Assembly (NCBI RefSeq): GCF_002117005.1
Contig: NZ_CP021023.1
Span: 310,001-374,000, forward strand
Direction: 5' to 3'
DNA length: 64,000 bases
From: Sedimentisphaera salicampi
GTDB taxonomy: Bacteria > Planctomycetota > Phycisphaerae > Sedimentisphaerales > Sedimentisphaeraceae
Shown: positions 9,001-16,545 of the stretch, piece after piece
How the letters are laid out: each line of letters starts with the position of its first letter
Numbering within the stretch: position 1 is the stretch's first letter
Notes under the pieces: model-generated
What the model was told of the DNA's origin: nothing
The model's input: the letters and a program-made list of their open reading frames with translations, nothing else
The model's database searches: none
Program-made: the position numbers and the translations under genes

Positions 9001-9756
9001 TGGCTTGAGGCTGTATGCAGAATTGTCTGAGGAGAGAAATCCTGTTCCCTCAGCCAGATTTTCAATATCGCTTCGGGTCGCATTGCTGTTTTCAGCAAAA
9101 CATTTTTTTTGTGAATTCACGTGTCCATCTGCCCAAGCAATATTGGTTTTTCCGTTGTGCCGGTAGCCTTGCGTCCCTGCATTTCTTCCGCTGAAAGATT
9201 TGTCAAACCGGCTGGGCTCTGGGCTTCGCATAAACTTGTTTGCTCCCCCAGAAAATTCGCCGTCTCCAAACACAGCGCAGCGGTAAGGCCGGCTTATTTC
9301 TTCAATCTTAGCCGGTCTGCTCACGGTTTCGTTTGCCCCTCTGCCGATGTAGCTGGTATTGTAATTGTAGCCGGTGTAACTGTCTGACGGGGTGTTTGAG
9401 TTTCCCCTGAAAGCGGGGCACTGCTGAATCTCAGGCTCGCTTTCGCCCATCCAGAGAAGTCCAGGCTTAGTCGTAGTTGAGTTCTTGATTATAAAATCCC
9501 AGTTGATGTGCAAAAATCCAGAATCGGTTTTTTTGAAATCGTAGGCAAGGGGAAAATAGCCGTCGTAGGTGTTGTTGTATGAGTTTGCAGCCAAAGACAT
9601 CTGCCTGAGTCTGCTCTTGCAAACAGCAGATTTAGCTTCCTGCCTCGCTGAAGCTAGCGCAGGAAGTAGAACTGAAATCAGCATAGCTGTTACGGCTATA
9701 ACTATAAGCAGCTCTATAAGCGTGAAACCTGATTTATGTTTTTCTGTTCTTGCCAT
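8998..9756 (-). CDS. Prepilin-type N-terminal methylation protein with H-X9-DG tail
   Basis: The N-terminus has a type IV pilin/type II pseudopilin signal (SGFTLIELLIVIAV with Glu at +5), cut after Gly by prepilin peptidase. It leads into a long hydrophobic helix (LLPALASARQEAKSA). The C-terminal part contains H-N-G-K-T-N-I-A-W-A-D-G, the H-X9-DG signature abundant in planctomycete pseudopilins (DUF1559-like), whose function is unknown. The protein should sit in the inner membrane or cell surface through the pilin helix. It begins 54 bp after the B12-regulated dockerin protein on the same strand, so it may be co-transcribed with it. A strong hairpin lies between them. Confidence 0.88.
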   Translation of the reverse strand: MARTEKHKSGFTLIELLIVIAVTAMLISVLLPALASARQEAKSAVCKSRLRQMSLAANSYNNTYDGYFPLAYDFKKTDSGFLHINWDFIIKNSTTTKPGLLWMGESEPEIQQCPAFRGNSNTPSDSYTGYNYNTSYIGRGANETVSRPAKIEEISRPYRCAVFGDGEFSGGANKFMRSPEPSRFDKSFSGRNAGTQGYRHNGKTNIAWADGHVNSQKKCFAENSNATRSDIENLAEGTGFLSSDNSAYSLKP

Positions 9757-9764
9757 ATTATGAT

Positions 9765-9787
9765 GGGAGCGGGGTTAAACCGCTCCC
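9765..9787 (-). other. Perfect 8-bp hairpin just upstream of the prepilin-like gene
   Basis: GGGAGCGG and CCGCTCCC form a perfect stem around a 7-base loop, between the dockerin protein gene and the ATG at 9756. No T run follows on the minus strand, so it is not a standard terminator. It could stabilise the upstream message or hide the ribosome site, because the purine run GGGGGAG on the minus strand lies in the stem. Confidence 0.5.
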
Positions 9788-9810
9788 CCGAGATATGTTA
9801 AATTGAATTC

Positions 9811-11103
9811 TTAATTCAAATCCTGGCAGCCCCATGTGCAGTTCATCCAGTCCGCTGCCAGCTGGGCAAAATCTTCAATATCAACTCGGCAGTCTCCGGT
9901 AACATCGCCCGCGGGTTGGGGATGCTGAGGATCGCCGCAGTATGTAACATCGGAAACAGCATCAATTTCTCCGCTGCTGCCTTCGAATTTAATATACTTA
10001 ATCCATTCAAAGCCGCTTTGTTGCAGGTCGAAGGCTGTTCCGCCGCCGCTGTTGCCGTAGGCATCTATTATGCTTGAAATATCTACTGAGCTTCCGTCGA
10101 GAAGGTTGTTCTTAATGGATGGGTCAACTGGCTGAGTGAAGTCTTTTTCAATGGATGTCCATCCATACCCTTCGCTGTCGTATTTGTCCTGATCCCAGTG
10201 AAAGCCTTGCGTGGGGAATTCACCGTCTGCAAAGGGGCCGGAGCTGTATGTGTACCAGTTCTCCCCGTCCTGACTTACAGAGACTGTAATTTCTCCGCTT
10301 CCGATGCTTCCGCTGGTGTAAAAGGCTGACATATCGCTGTCATCGTCTGCCCAGCCGGATTCACAGGAGTAGAAAGCGTTGCCGAAAACGATAAAATCTT
10401 TCCCGTAGGGATTTGATGGGTCGTCCATCACTTTGTGGTCAAATTTTACGACAGCATACTCTCCTTCATTAACAGAAAGAAGGGTATTTTCGCCGTAAGG
10501 GGCTTCCACAACCTTTGTAATGCGGGTCTCTCCAGACCATGAATCGAAGAACGAGCTGGCGGGTTTGCCCGTGATATTTTCCGGATTTCTGTATGTTCCT
10601 CCGTCGAAAGAACCCTGCGCATCAGTTACCCATAAACCAAAATCGCTTGTACCTTCTATTGTGTAAACCCATTTGTCAAAATCGCCGTCCGAGAGCACTC
10701 TCGATCCAGCTCCTGTGAAGCTTTGGGAGTAGTTTTGGCCGTCTACGGAGGTGTAGTATGCCCACCATTGTTGAGCCTGCGAGCCCCAAACCGCTTCATA
10801 ATCTCGCCCGCCTGCTGCGAATCGAGTGATGAATGCACCGTAAGTGCTCGTTGTATAATCGCATTCAATCACACCTTCAGCAGCGAGCGCATCGATAACA
10901 TCGAGCCCCGTTACAGTCTGGCCTGCCTCAAACATATAGCCGTAGGTTACATTGTCGTTTGTAAGGTCTGAATCAAAATCGATTGACAGATAGCAGATTG
11001 AACTGCCGCTTCCGATAACTTCATCACAGATAATTGTGTTTGGGTCTTCTGCAAGCAGACTGCCGGCAATACAAAAACAAAACATTACAATAAAATTTTT
11101 CAT
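9811..11103 (-). CDS. Secreted DUF4430 (transcobalamin-like) protein with dockerin-like C-terminus, B12-regulated
   Basis: The 430-residue protein starts with a signal peptide (MKNFIVMFCFCIAGSLLAED). Residues about 35-155 match the DUF4430/transcobalamin C-terminal-like pattern: LDVIDALAAEGV, YGAFITRFAAG, then WWAYYTSVDG and LSDGDFDKWVYT. The middle (about 195-375) reads like the beta-sheet 'cell surface protein' module I recall near B12 uptake genes (GKDFIVFGNAF, ITVSVSQDGENWYTY). The C-terminus has a single dockerin-like calcium loop (GDVTGDCRVDIEDFAQLAADWM), often an anchoring or assembly tag in these bacteria. A cobalamin riboswitch and attenuator lie in its leader, so expression should rise when corrinoid is scarce. 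A role in capturing extracellular cobamides is a strong inference but untested. A GAAGGA ribosome site precedes the ATG. Confidence 0.85.
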   Translation of the reverse strand: MKNFIVMFCFCIAGSLLAEDPNTIICDEVIGSGSSICYLSIDFDSDLTNDNVTYGYMFEAGQTVTGLDVIDALAAEGVIECDYTTSTYGAFITRFAAGGRDYEAVWGSQAQQWWAYYTSVDGQNYSQSFTGAGSRVLSDGDFDKWVYTIEGTSDFGLWVTDAQGSFDGGTYRNPENITGKPASSFFDSWSGETRITKVVEAPYGENTLLSVNEGEYAVVKFDHKVMDDPSNPYGKDFIVFGNAFYSCESGWADDDSDMSAFYTSGSIGSGEITVSVSQDGENWYTYSSGPFADGEFPTQGFHWDQDKYDSEGYGWTSIEKDFTQPVDPSIKNNLLDGSSVDISSIIDAYGNSGGGTAFDLQQSGFEWIKYIKFEGSSGEIDAVSDVTYCGDPQHPQPAGDVTGDCRVDIEDFAQLAADWMNCTWGCQDLN

Positions 11104-11133
11104 AGATACGCGTTCCTTCTGGAAAGAGTTAAT

Positions 11134-11167
11134 AAAAAAGACCCTGCTCCCGCAAAGAGAACAAGGC
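11134..11167 (-). terminator. Attenuator (expression platform) of the cobalamin riboswitch
   Basis: On the minus strand, GGCCTTGTTCTC pairs with GGGAGCAGGGTC over about 12 positions with several G-U pairs, followed directly by TTTTTT. It lies between the aptamer and the start codon at 11103. This suggests that ligand binding ends transcription before the gene. Confidence 0.75.
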
Positions 11168-11238
11168 CTTATTAAAAACAGTATTTACGTAATGTTTTGA
11201 ATATGCCTCTGTCCTGTAACGCGAGAACAAGCATTCAA

Positions 11239-11384
11239 GCAATAGAAAGGTTTTCTGACTTGCGTAAAACTGCTCCGCCTTCCCGCCTTCGGCAGTGGCT
11301 TAATGAAGCAGTCTTCGGGAAACCCGAAACGCTCACAGCGGCGCGTCCGTCGCAGTTTTTCACTGCGTTCCCTTAAACTATTGC
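11239..11384 (-). promoter_or_regulatory. Cobalamin (adenosylcobalamin-type) riboswitch
   Basis: Read on the minus strand, the closing stem P1 is GCAATAG (11378-11384) with CTATTGC (11239-11245). Inside it in order are AAGGGAACGCAGTG, the conserved core GACGGACGCGCCGCTGTGA, the segment AAGCCACTGCCGAAGGCGGG, and AAGTCAGAAAACC. These match the class I B12-box layout. An extra hairpin (about 11205-11235) could provide the kissing loop. The element heads the leader of the DUF4430 dockerin gene. A -35-like TTGACT sits at 11435-11440 on the minus strand, but no convincing -10 was found. Confidence 0.92.
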
Positions 11385-11449
11385 ACATTTTCAATTTTTA
11401 AAGATTGCTGGAAGTTTAGATTATCTTTTAGTTAAGTCAAGGAATAATT

Positions 11450-11485
11450 AAAAAAAGACGCATCAGCTTCAAACCGATGCGTCTT
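11450..11485 (-). terminator. Rho-independent terminator of the HtrA protease gene
   Basis: On the minus strand AAGACGCATC pairs with GATGCGTCTT across an 11-base loop, followed by a long T run. It lies 24 bp past the protease stop codon and also shields the riboswitch leader from read-through. Confidence 0.88.
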
Positions 11486-11508
11486 ATGGGCTTCAGAATT
11501 AATTTCTG

Positions 11509-12930
11509 TTAGAATTCCTTGAGGTAAACTTTTCTTTCCTTGTCGTTCTTGGTTACCACATTCAGCAGTATTCCGTCCTCAAGGTCAGCGTCTTCAATAA
11601 GTTCCTGGAAATCTTCTGCCTCTTCAAAGCCTTCACCGTTAACTTCCATGATTCGATCGCCCACTTCGATTCCGAACTGTTCAGCAATTGAATCTGGGCG
11701 TACATATCTAACCACAGCTCCTTCGGAGAAGTCTGCCTCGCCTTGTTCATTGTATCTTTCAATAGCGATTCCGATTTTCTTGAAAGACTCAGTCTCTCGG
11801 TCTTTACCCGTTACTACGCCTTTACCGCCTTGGCGGCCTGTGCCCGGGCGAATTCCAAGAGTAACTTCCAGCTCTTCTTTTTCGCCGTCCCTGAAAATCT
11901 GGATTTCCACTTCAGTTTCCGGTTCCATTGAACTGATAATTTTAATAAGCTCGCTGGCGTCTTTAACACCCTCGCCGTTAATTGAGAGAACTATATCGCC
12001 TGCTTCCATATCCGCTTCATCTGCAGGGCCGTCATCTAAGACGTCAACAATGTATGCACCGCCTCTGTCCATAATGCGTTCAGGGATTTCCTCAAGCATA
12101 TCTTCATCTTCTATTGCATCCAGCGGTGATACTGTTACCCCGAGCCAGCCGCGAACTATCACGCCCTCAGTAATGAGTTTTTCAACCACATCTGAAGCTA
12201 TATTGCTGGGAACTGCAAAACCAAGGCCTGCATTAAAGCCGGTTCTTGATATGATGTTGGAGTTGATGCCGATAATCTCTCCGTCGGTATTAACAAGCGG
12301 ACCTCCGCTGTTTCCTTTGTTGATTACTGCATCGGTTTGTATGAAATTTTCAATCCCAAGTTTGCCGAGGATGCCGCTTTTTCTGCCTTTACCGCTTACT
12401 ATACCAGCCGATACTGAATTAGCCAGTGCCTCGCCCAGCGGAGAGCCCATAGCGAGTACCCAGTCGCCAACTTTCACCTCATCCGAATCACCGAAGGAGA
12501 TTTCGGGCAGCTTTTCGCCTTCTGTGTCTATCTGAACTACTCCAACGTCCGTTTGTGTGTCGTATATGAAATCTATTGCCTCAAATTCTCTGCCGTCCGG
12601 AAGGTGAACAACTGCAGCATCTACATCCTTAATTACATGTGCAGCAGTAAGTACATACCCTTTTTCAGCGTCTATTATCGCTCCGCTGCCGCTTCCTTTG
12701 ATGATCTGTTTTTCTTTTTCGGGGGCTTCTCTCTGTCCTCTGTCCCAAGGTATCCAGTCAAATTCTTTGAACGGCGAGCTTACTACTTCCCGTTCCTGAG
12801 TAACTTCAATGAACACCACTGCCGGATTCACCTTTTCAACAACATTGCTGAAAGAATCCGTCATGCCGGCTGATGCCGAGAAGGGAACAATCAGTGAAAC
12901 TAAAACTGCTGCAAATAAACTGCGTTTCAT
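11509..12930 (-). CDS. htrA: Do-like (HtrA/Deg) periplasmic serine protease with two PDZ domains
   Basis: Numbered from the chosen ATG (473 residues), the protein has a signal peptide (MKRSLFAAVLVSLIVPFSASAG) and an S1C trypsin-like domain with catalytic His98 (TAAHVI), Asp128 (TDVGVVQID) and Ser208 (KGNSGGPL). Two PDZ domains follow, one with GPADEADMEAGDIVLSINGE and a weaker one near the C-terminus (GIEVGDRIMEVNGE). HtrA proteases degrade or refold damaged envelope proteins. The start at 12930 is preferred because GAGG lies 7 bases upstream; an in-frame TTG at 12945 has no such site. The gene appears monocistronic, with a strong terminator. Confidence 0.95.
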   Translation of the reverse strand: MKRSLFAAVLVSLIVPFSASAGMTDSFSNVVEKVNPAVVFIEVTQEREVVSSPFKEFDWIPWDRGQREAPEKEKQIIKGSGSGAIIDAEKGYVLTAAHVIKDVDAAVVHLPDGREFEAIDFIYDTQTDVGVVQIDTEGEKLPEISFGDSDEVKVGDWVLAMGSPLGEALANSVSAGIVSGKGRKSGILGKLGIENFIQTDAVINKGNSGGPLVNTDGEIIGINSNIISRTGFNAGLGFAVPSNIASDVVEKLITEGVIVRGWLGVTVSPLDAIEDEDMLEEIPERIMDRGGAYIVDVLDDGPADEADMEAGDIVLSINGEGVKDASELIKIISSMEPETEVEIQIFRDGEKEELEVTLGIRPGTGRQGGKGVVTGKDRETESFKKIGIAIERYNEQGEADFSEGAVVRYVRPDSIAEQFGIEVGDRIMEVNGEGFEEAEDFQELIEDADLEDGILLNVVTKNDKERKVYLKEF

Positions 12931-13054
12931 TATTTTACCTCGCAATTAAATATTAAATTCGAAAAAGTTAAATTTTGTGCTGCCTAAGCAGCTCCAACAA
13001 AACAACAATCAAATTACGCTTCCTGAAAATTCTTGTTCGAATTTGAAAATATGT

Positions 13055-13921
13055 TCACTCTGCATTAATAATAGAGCCTGTTTCCCCGCTGTTAAGAGAG
13101 AGTTGTGAGCTCAGCCCAGGTATCTTGTTTTCAATATACGAAGAAACAGATTTCTTGGCCTGCATTATCCCCGAGTTTTGGGGGAGGATGTCAAAAAAGA
13201 ACTGAATATAGCCGTCATCTACAAACCGCTTTAATGTTTGCCTGAAGTTTAGATCATAAACCCAGCAGAGCTGAAGGAGTTTGCGGTCTGTAAGTGTTTG
13301 AACCTTGTTGTAGTCTGCCTGTCTTCGCTGGATTACATCTTGTAAAACATCTTCTGTGTATTCGTCGGTAATCTCGCTTCTTCTTATCCCCAGCGTAACC
13401 AGAAAATTGCTGTCGTAATTAGAACTCAAGAGTTTCTGGTGCGTCTCTTTTATTACCCTGCATATATCGAGTTTGTCTGCATCTCGTATCATTTTCAAGT
13501 AAAGGTCCGTTAAAGCAGGAAGGCCGAGGGGCAGATTTACATCCATATCGCTGTGGTGCTCTATCGACTGTAAAATAATTTGCTTTTTCTGCTCATCTAT
13601 CCCCTCTAAAACTTCAAGCTCATTTATAACTTTCACGCCGAGAAGAGAATGGCTTTCGCTGTCTCTGTCCTGAAATGTACGGTAAACCTGAATCTGGCGA
13701 AATCTGCCTATATCGTGCAGCAAGCCTATGGCCTCAGCGAGAAGTATCTGCTGATTATTCATGCCCAGCTCGCCTGCTAGCCAGCGTATTATCTCGGCAA
13801 CTTTATAAGTATGGATATGTTTGAGTCTTGTTTTCTCATTTATGAAATCGTCATCACAGTAAAAGCTTTTGATATAGTTTTCTGCCCATTTTTTTATGTC
13901 TGTGAGGCTGCCTATTTCCAT
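13055..13921 (-). CDS. HD-domain phosphohydrolase
   Basis: The metal-binding HD pattern is complete: H in LKHIHTYKVA, the HD pair in GLLHDIGRFRQ, histidines in QSIEHHSDMD and Asp in MIRDADKLD. HD enzymes hydrolyse phosphate esters, often nucleotides or signalling nucleotides; the substrate cannot be told from sequence. There is no signal peptide or fused sensor domain, so it should act in the cytosol. I chose the ATG at 13921 (288 residues). A GTG at 13951 would add ten residues, and neither start has a strong ribosome site. The neighbouring genes give no functional hint. Confidence 0.85.
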   Translation of the reverse strand: MEIGSLTDIKKWAENYIKSFYCDDDFINEKTRLKHIHTYKVAEIIRWLAGELGMNNQQILLAEAIGLLHDIGRFRQIQVYRTFQDRDSESHSLLGVKVINELEVLEGIDEQKKQIILQSIEHHSDMDVNLPLGLPALTDLYLKMIRDADKLDICRVIKETHQKLLSSNYDSNFLVTLGIRRSEITDEYTEDVLQDVIQRRQADYNKVQTLTDRKLLQLCWVYDLNFRQTLKRFVDDGYIQFFFDILPQNSGIMQAKKSVSSYIENKIPGLSSQLSLNSGETGSIINAE

Positions 13922-14098
13922 AAGTATCTGGTTCTTCCAAATTAAGTGCACAGGTGTTTTCCATTTTAATCCAATTTGAAAATCTTAAGCGCTGAGGGTT
14001 AAAAAACAATTAAATCTTTGCAGTTTTTTTATTCAATGTTAAAATGATTACACGTAGATTCAAATATTATGCATAAAACGAGGGAAAAGGGGTAATAA

Positions 14099-15601
14099 AT
14101 GAGAATCAAATTAACTGTAATCTCCGCAGTATTATTTTCTTTCGTATTCTATAACGGGCTGCAAGCTGCTGAGCGTGTACCGAATGCCCGCAGGAGGGCG
14201 ATTCCGGATACTCGCAGCATAGACAGGAATTCCAGCAGGGAGCAGAGATTGAACGAGCTGAAAAATAAAGCTCAAACTGCGCATCAGGAAATAAAACAGC
14301 TTGTTTCAAAACTGGCCGGCTTGGTCGCTGAGTCTAAAGAATTAGACAAAAAGCAGAAACGAGAGATTCGTATGAAGCTCATTGCCGGTAAGAAATACAG
14401 CCGTTATATGAGCAATGAACAGAAGAGCGATCTTTACGTGGCCGATGCATGGTACGGCTATCTGGAAGGCGAAGATCCGGGACGCTGCAGGAAAAAGGCT
14501 CTCAGCGCTTGCAAGCTCTCACCAGGAAGCGAGATTGCATATAAATCCCTCACTGTGTTTTCTCTTATTGCTCTTGAAAAGCCAATAGACAGGGAATATT
14601 TCCTCAAGCGTATGGACGAAGAGCAGGCTGAATCGGTGAGCTCTTATGATATTCCTGTGAAGCTTGATTATGATAAAAATATTTTCAAACTCAGAGGCAG
14701 GAACATCTCCGAGCTTGGCATAGACGGAAAGCTTCTCAAAAAGGATAATATGAAGCCCCTGAACTGCATTTTTATGTGGTCTGCAGGTAAATACGAGCTT
14801 ACCCAAGCTCAGAAAACTTACTCTGAAAATGATAAGCTTCTAAGCGATATAATCTCGCAGAGGAATGTTGAAAAAAACAGAATTGCCCAAAATTTGGAAT
14901 ATTTTTTACACCTCAAGAATATTAACAAAGAGCTTCCTGCAGCAAATTTTGTTTCTCTAAATGTTGATAAAGACAGAAGCAAAGCAGAAGAAATGCTCAA
15001 AAATGCAGATGTTGAGCAGAAGGATACTGTTTTTGTATCTCAGCCTAAAGAAGAAGATGAGCAGCTTGAAGAGCTTCCCGAGGATCTCGGAGCGTGGGCG
15101 AATGCGTTGGATATGGCGGTTTTGGTATGTGATAATGCCGGCAGTATAAAATACGCAGGCCCGGAGTTCGGTGTTGTATTCAGACTTTTGAGCGACAGGC
15201 TTATGGGCGGAATCACCCATCCGGATTCCCTGAAGGGGCTGGTGGGCGCAGGTGCTTCTGAAGATCCTTTCGGCGGGGAAGGGTTTGACCCGTTTGCCCA
15301 GCCTCAGCAGCAAAATCCCTCACAGCAAAGCCAATCAAAGCAGCCGGCAGACCCTAATTCCCCCGAAAAGGCTCAGTCAAGCCAGCTTTCAGAAACTGAA
15401 GAGTATAAGGCTAAAAGGCTCCTGAAGAAGGCCGAGATGCTCAGAGGCAGCTACACGCGTCTGGGCAGCTCTAAGAAGCTCATAGAGGCATGCAGAGAGG
15501 TTATAGAGAAATACCCGGGCACAAAATATGCTAAACAGGCACGCGAAATTTACGAATCAATCCCGAAGCACCAGAGAGAACGCAGAGACCCGATAGAATA
15601 A
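14099..15601 (+). CDS. Secreted protein of unknown function, TPR-like C-terminus
   Basis: I do not recognise the family. A signal peptide (MRIKLTVISAVLFSFVFYNGLQAAE) is followed by a charged helical region, a central domain, and a low-complexity Q/S/P stretch around residues 400-435. The C-terminal helical segment (ACREVIEKYPGTKYAKQAREIYESI) looks like a tetratricopeptide unit of the YfiO/BamD sort. The AGRRR-type segment after the signal peptide is basic. A GGAAAAGGGG ribosome site precedes the ATG. It should be exported to the periplasm and may be a planctomycete-specific envelope protein. Confidence 0.8.
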   Translation: MRIKLTVISAVLFSFVFYNGLQAAERVPNARRRAIPDTRSIDRNSSREQRLNELKNKAQTAHQEIKQLVSKLAGLVAESKELDKKQKREIRMKLIAGKKYSRYMSNEQKSDLYVADAWYGYLEGEDPGRCRKKALSACKLSPGSEIAYKSLTVFSLIALEKPIDREYFLKRMDEEQAESVSSYDIPVKLDYDKNIFKLRGRNISELGIDGKLLKKDNMKPLNCIFMWSAGKYELTQAQKTYSENDKLLSDIISQRNVEKNRIAQNLEYFLHLKNINKELPAANFVSLNVDKDRSKAEEMLKNADVEQKDTVFVSQPKEEDEQLEELPEDLGAWANALDMAVLVCDNAGSIKYAGPEFGVVFRLLSDRLMGGITHPDSLKGLVGAGASEDPFGGEGFDPFAQPQQQNPSQQSQSKQPADPNSPEKAQSSQLSETEEYKAKRLLKKAEMLRGSYTRLGSSKKLIEACREVIEKYPGTKYAKQAREIYESIPKHQRERRDPIE

Positions 15602-15613
15602 TCTTTGCCTCGC

Positions 15614-16324
15614 TTATCTATTCCTTCTTCTGTCTTTGAGCAGAAGACCTAAGCCGAGTATGGCGATTGAAGCAGGCTCGGGGATCGTAATAATCATCTG
15701 CGGATCGGTGAGCGAGCCGGAACCCTCAAAAGTTCCATCATCATAAAAATTCAGAGGATTGGCGTATTTGCTTTCGCCTTGAGAAACGAAATACCAATCG
15801 AAATCAGTTGAAGCCGTATTGCCAACAGCAACCTGGATTTCGCTGTTTTCTTCAGGGTTGGAGAGCAAATCGCCGATTACGCCGCCATCCCCGTAAGAGC
15901 TCCATAACCAATTGCCCTGAAATTCATTTTCTGAAGCCTCGTACTGAAGTTCTGAAGACTTGTCATCTGCCACAAGCACCGTGTCAAATCCAGCGGGCAG
16001 GCCGGCATCAGCGTTGAAAAAACGCATATCCACATTTGAGGCCACTCCCCCTTGTCTGTTTACAATCATGCACAGCTGCATGGTAGAGGTGCCTTCCTGC
16101 TCATAAAGCCAGAAAAATCCCTTTCTACTTTCAGGACCGAAATCCGGATTACCTCCGTTAGCTAACCCTCCGTAATCGTAGTATTGTGCGGCTGTTTCGC
16201 TCCCTGTAATCGGATTTACATTGAAAGAACTTCCGTCGTTTGATACTGAGACTGCCGAAACTGGCAAAGCATACAAAGATAAAAGTAACGCCGCAATTGA
16301 AAGGTTTTTTAATGAATAACACAT
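15614..16324 (-). CDS. PEP-CTERM sorting domain protein
   Basis: The 236-residue protein has a signal peptide (NLSIAALLLSLYALPVSAVS) and the PEP-CTERM tripartite tail: IPEPAS, a hydrophobic stretch (IAILGLGLLL) and a basic end (KDRRRNR). PEP-CTERM tails are processed by exosortase and direct proteins to the surface or matrix. The region between holds acidic, beta-rich sequence without a recognised domain. A GGAG ribosome site lies upstream of the ATG. It converges with the preceding secreted gene across 12 bp and diverges from the GH97 gene. Confidence 0.88.
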   Translation of the reverse strand: MCYSLKNLSIAALLLSLYALPVSAVSVSNDGSSFNVNPITGSETAAQYYDYGGLANGGNPDFGPESRKGFFWLYEQEGTSTMQLCMIVNRQGGVASNVDMRFFNADAGLPAGFDTVLVADDKSSELQYEASENEFQGNWLWSSYGDGGVIGDLLSNPEENSEIQVAVGNTASTDFDWYFVSQGESKYANPLNFYDDGTFEGSGSLTDPQMIITIPEPASIAILGLGLLLKDRRRNR

Positions 16325-16456
16325 AATTACTCCTTCACTTACTGTTAGAAAGCCTTTACCTAAGCTTCTTATAATATACGAATAAAACTATTTCAAATAA
16401 AAAATCGATTTGGAGGAAAAATTATACCTCAAAAGCTATAGTTAAAGTGTTTTTAC

Positions 16457-16486
16457 TTGCAAGCTTTCCCTTTATCTTTTTATACT
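16457..16486 (+). promoter_or_regulatory. Probable sigma70-type promoter of the GH97 gene
   Basis: A TTGCAA -35 box and a TATACT -10 box are separated by 18 bp, 60 bp upstream of the GH97 start codon. The match is by eye. Confidence 0.45.
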
Positions 16487-16545
16487 ATCAATTACAATAA
16501 ATGGAAATGCAAGTTATTAAGCGTTATCATTAAGAAAGGATTACT

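Noticed and set aside
11185-11394. A 69-residue open frame on the minus strand over the leader
   Set aside because: It overlaps the cobalamin riboswitch and has no ribosome site or protein-like content.
11540-12535. A 331-residue plus-strand frame, Ser-rich
   Set aside because: It is the shadow of the HtrA protease, with composition typical of an antisense frame.
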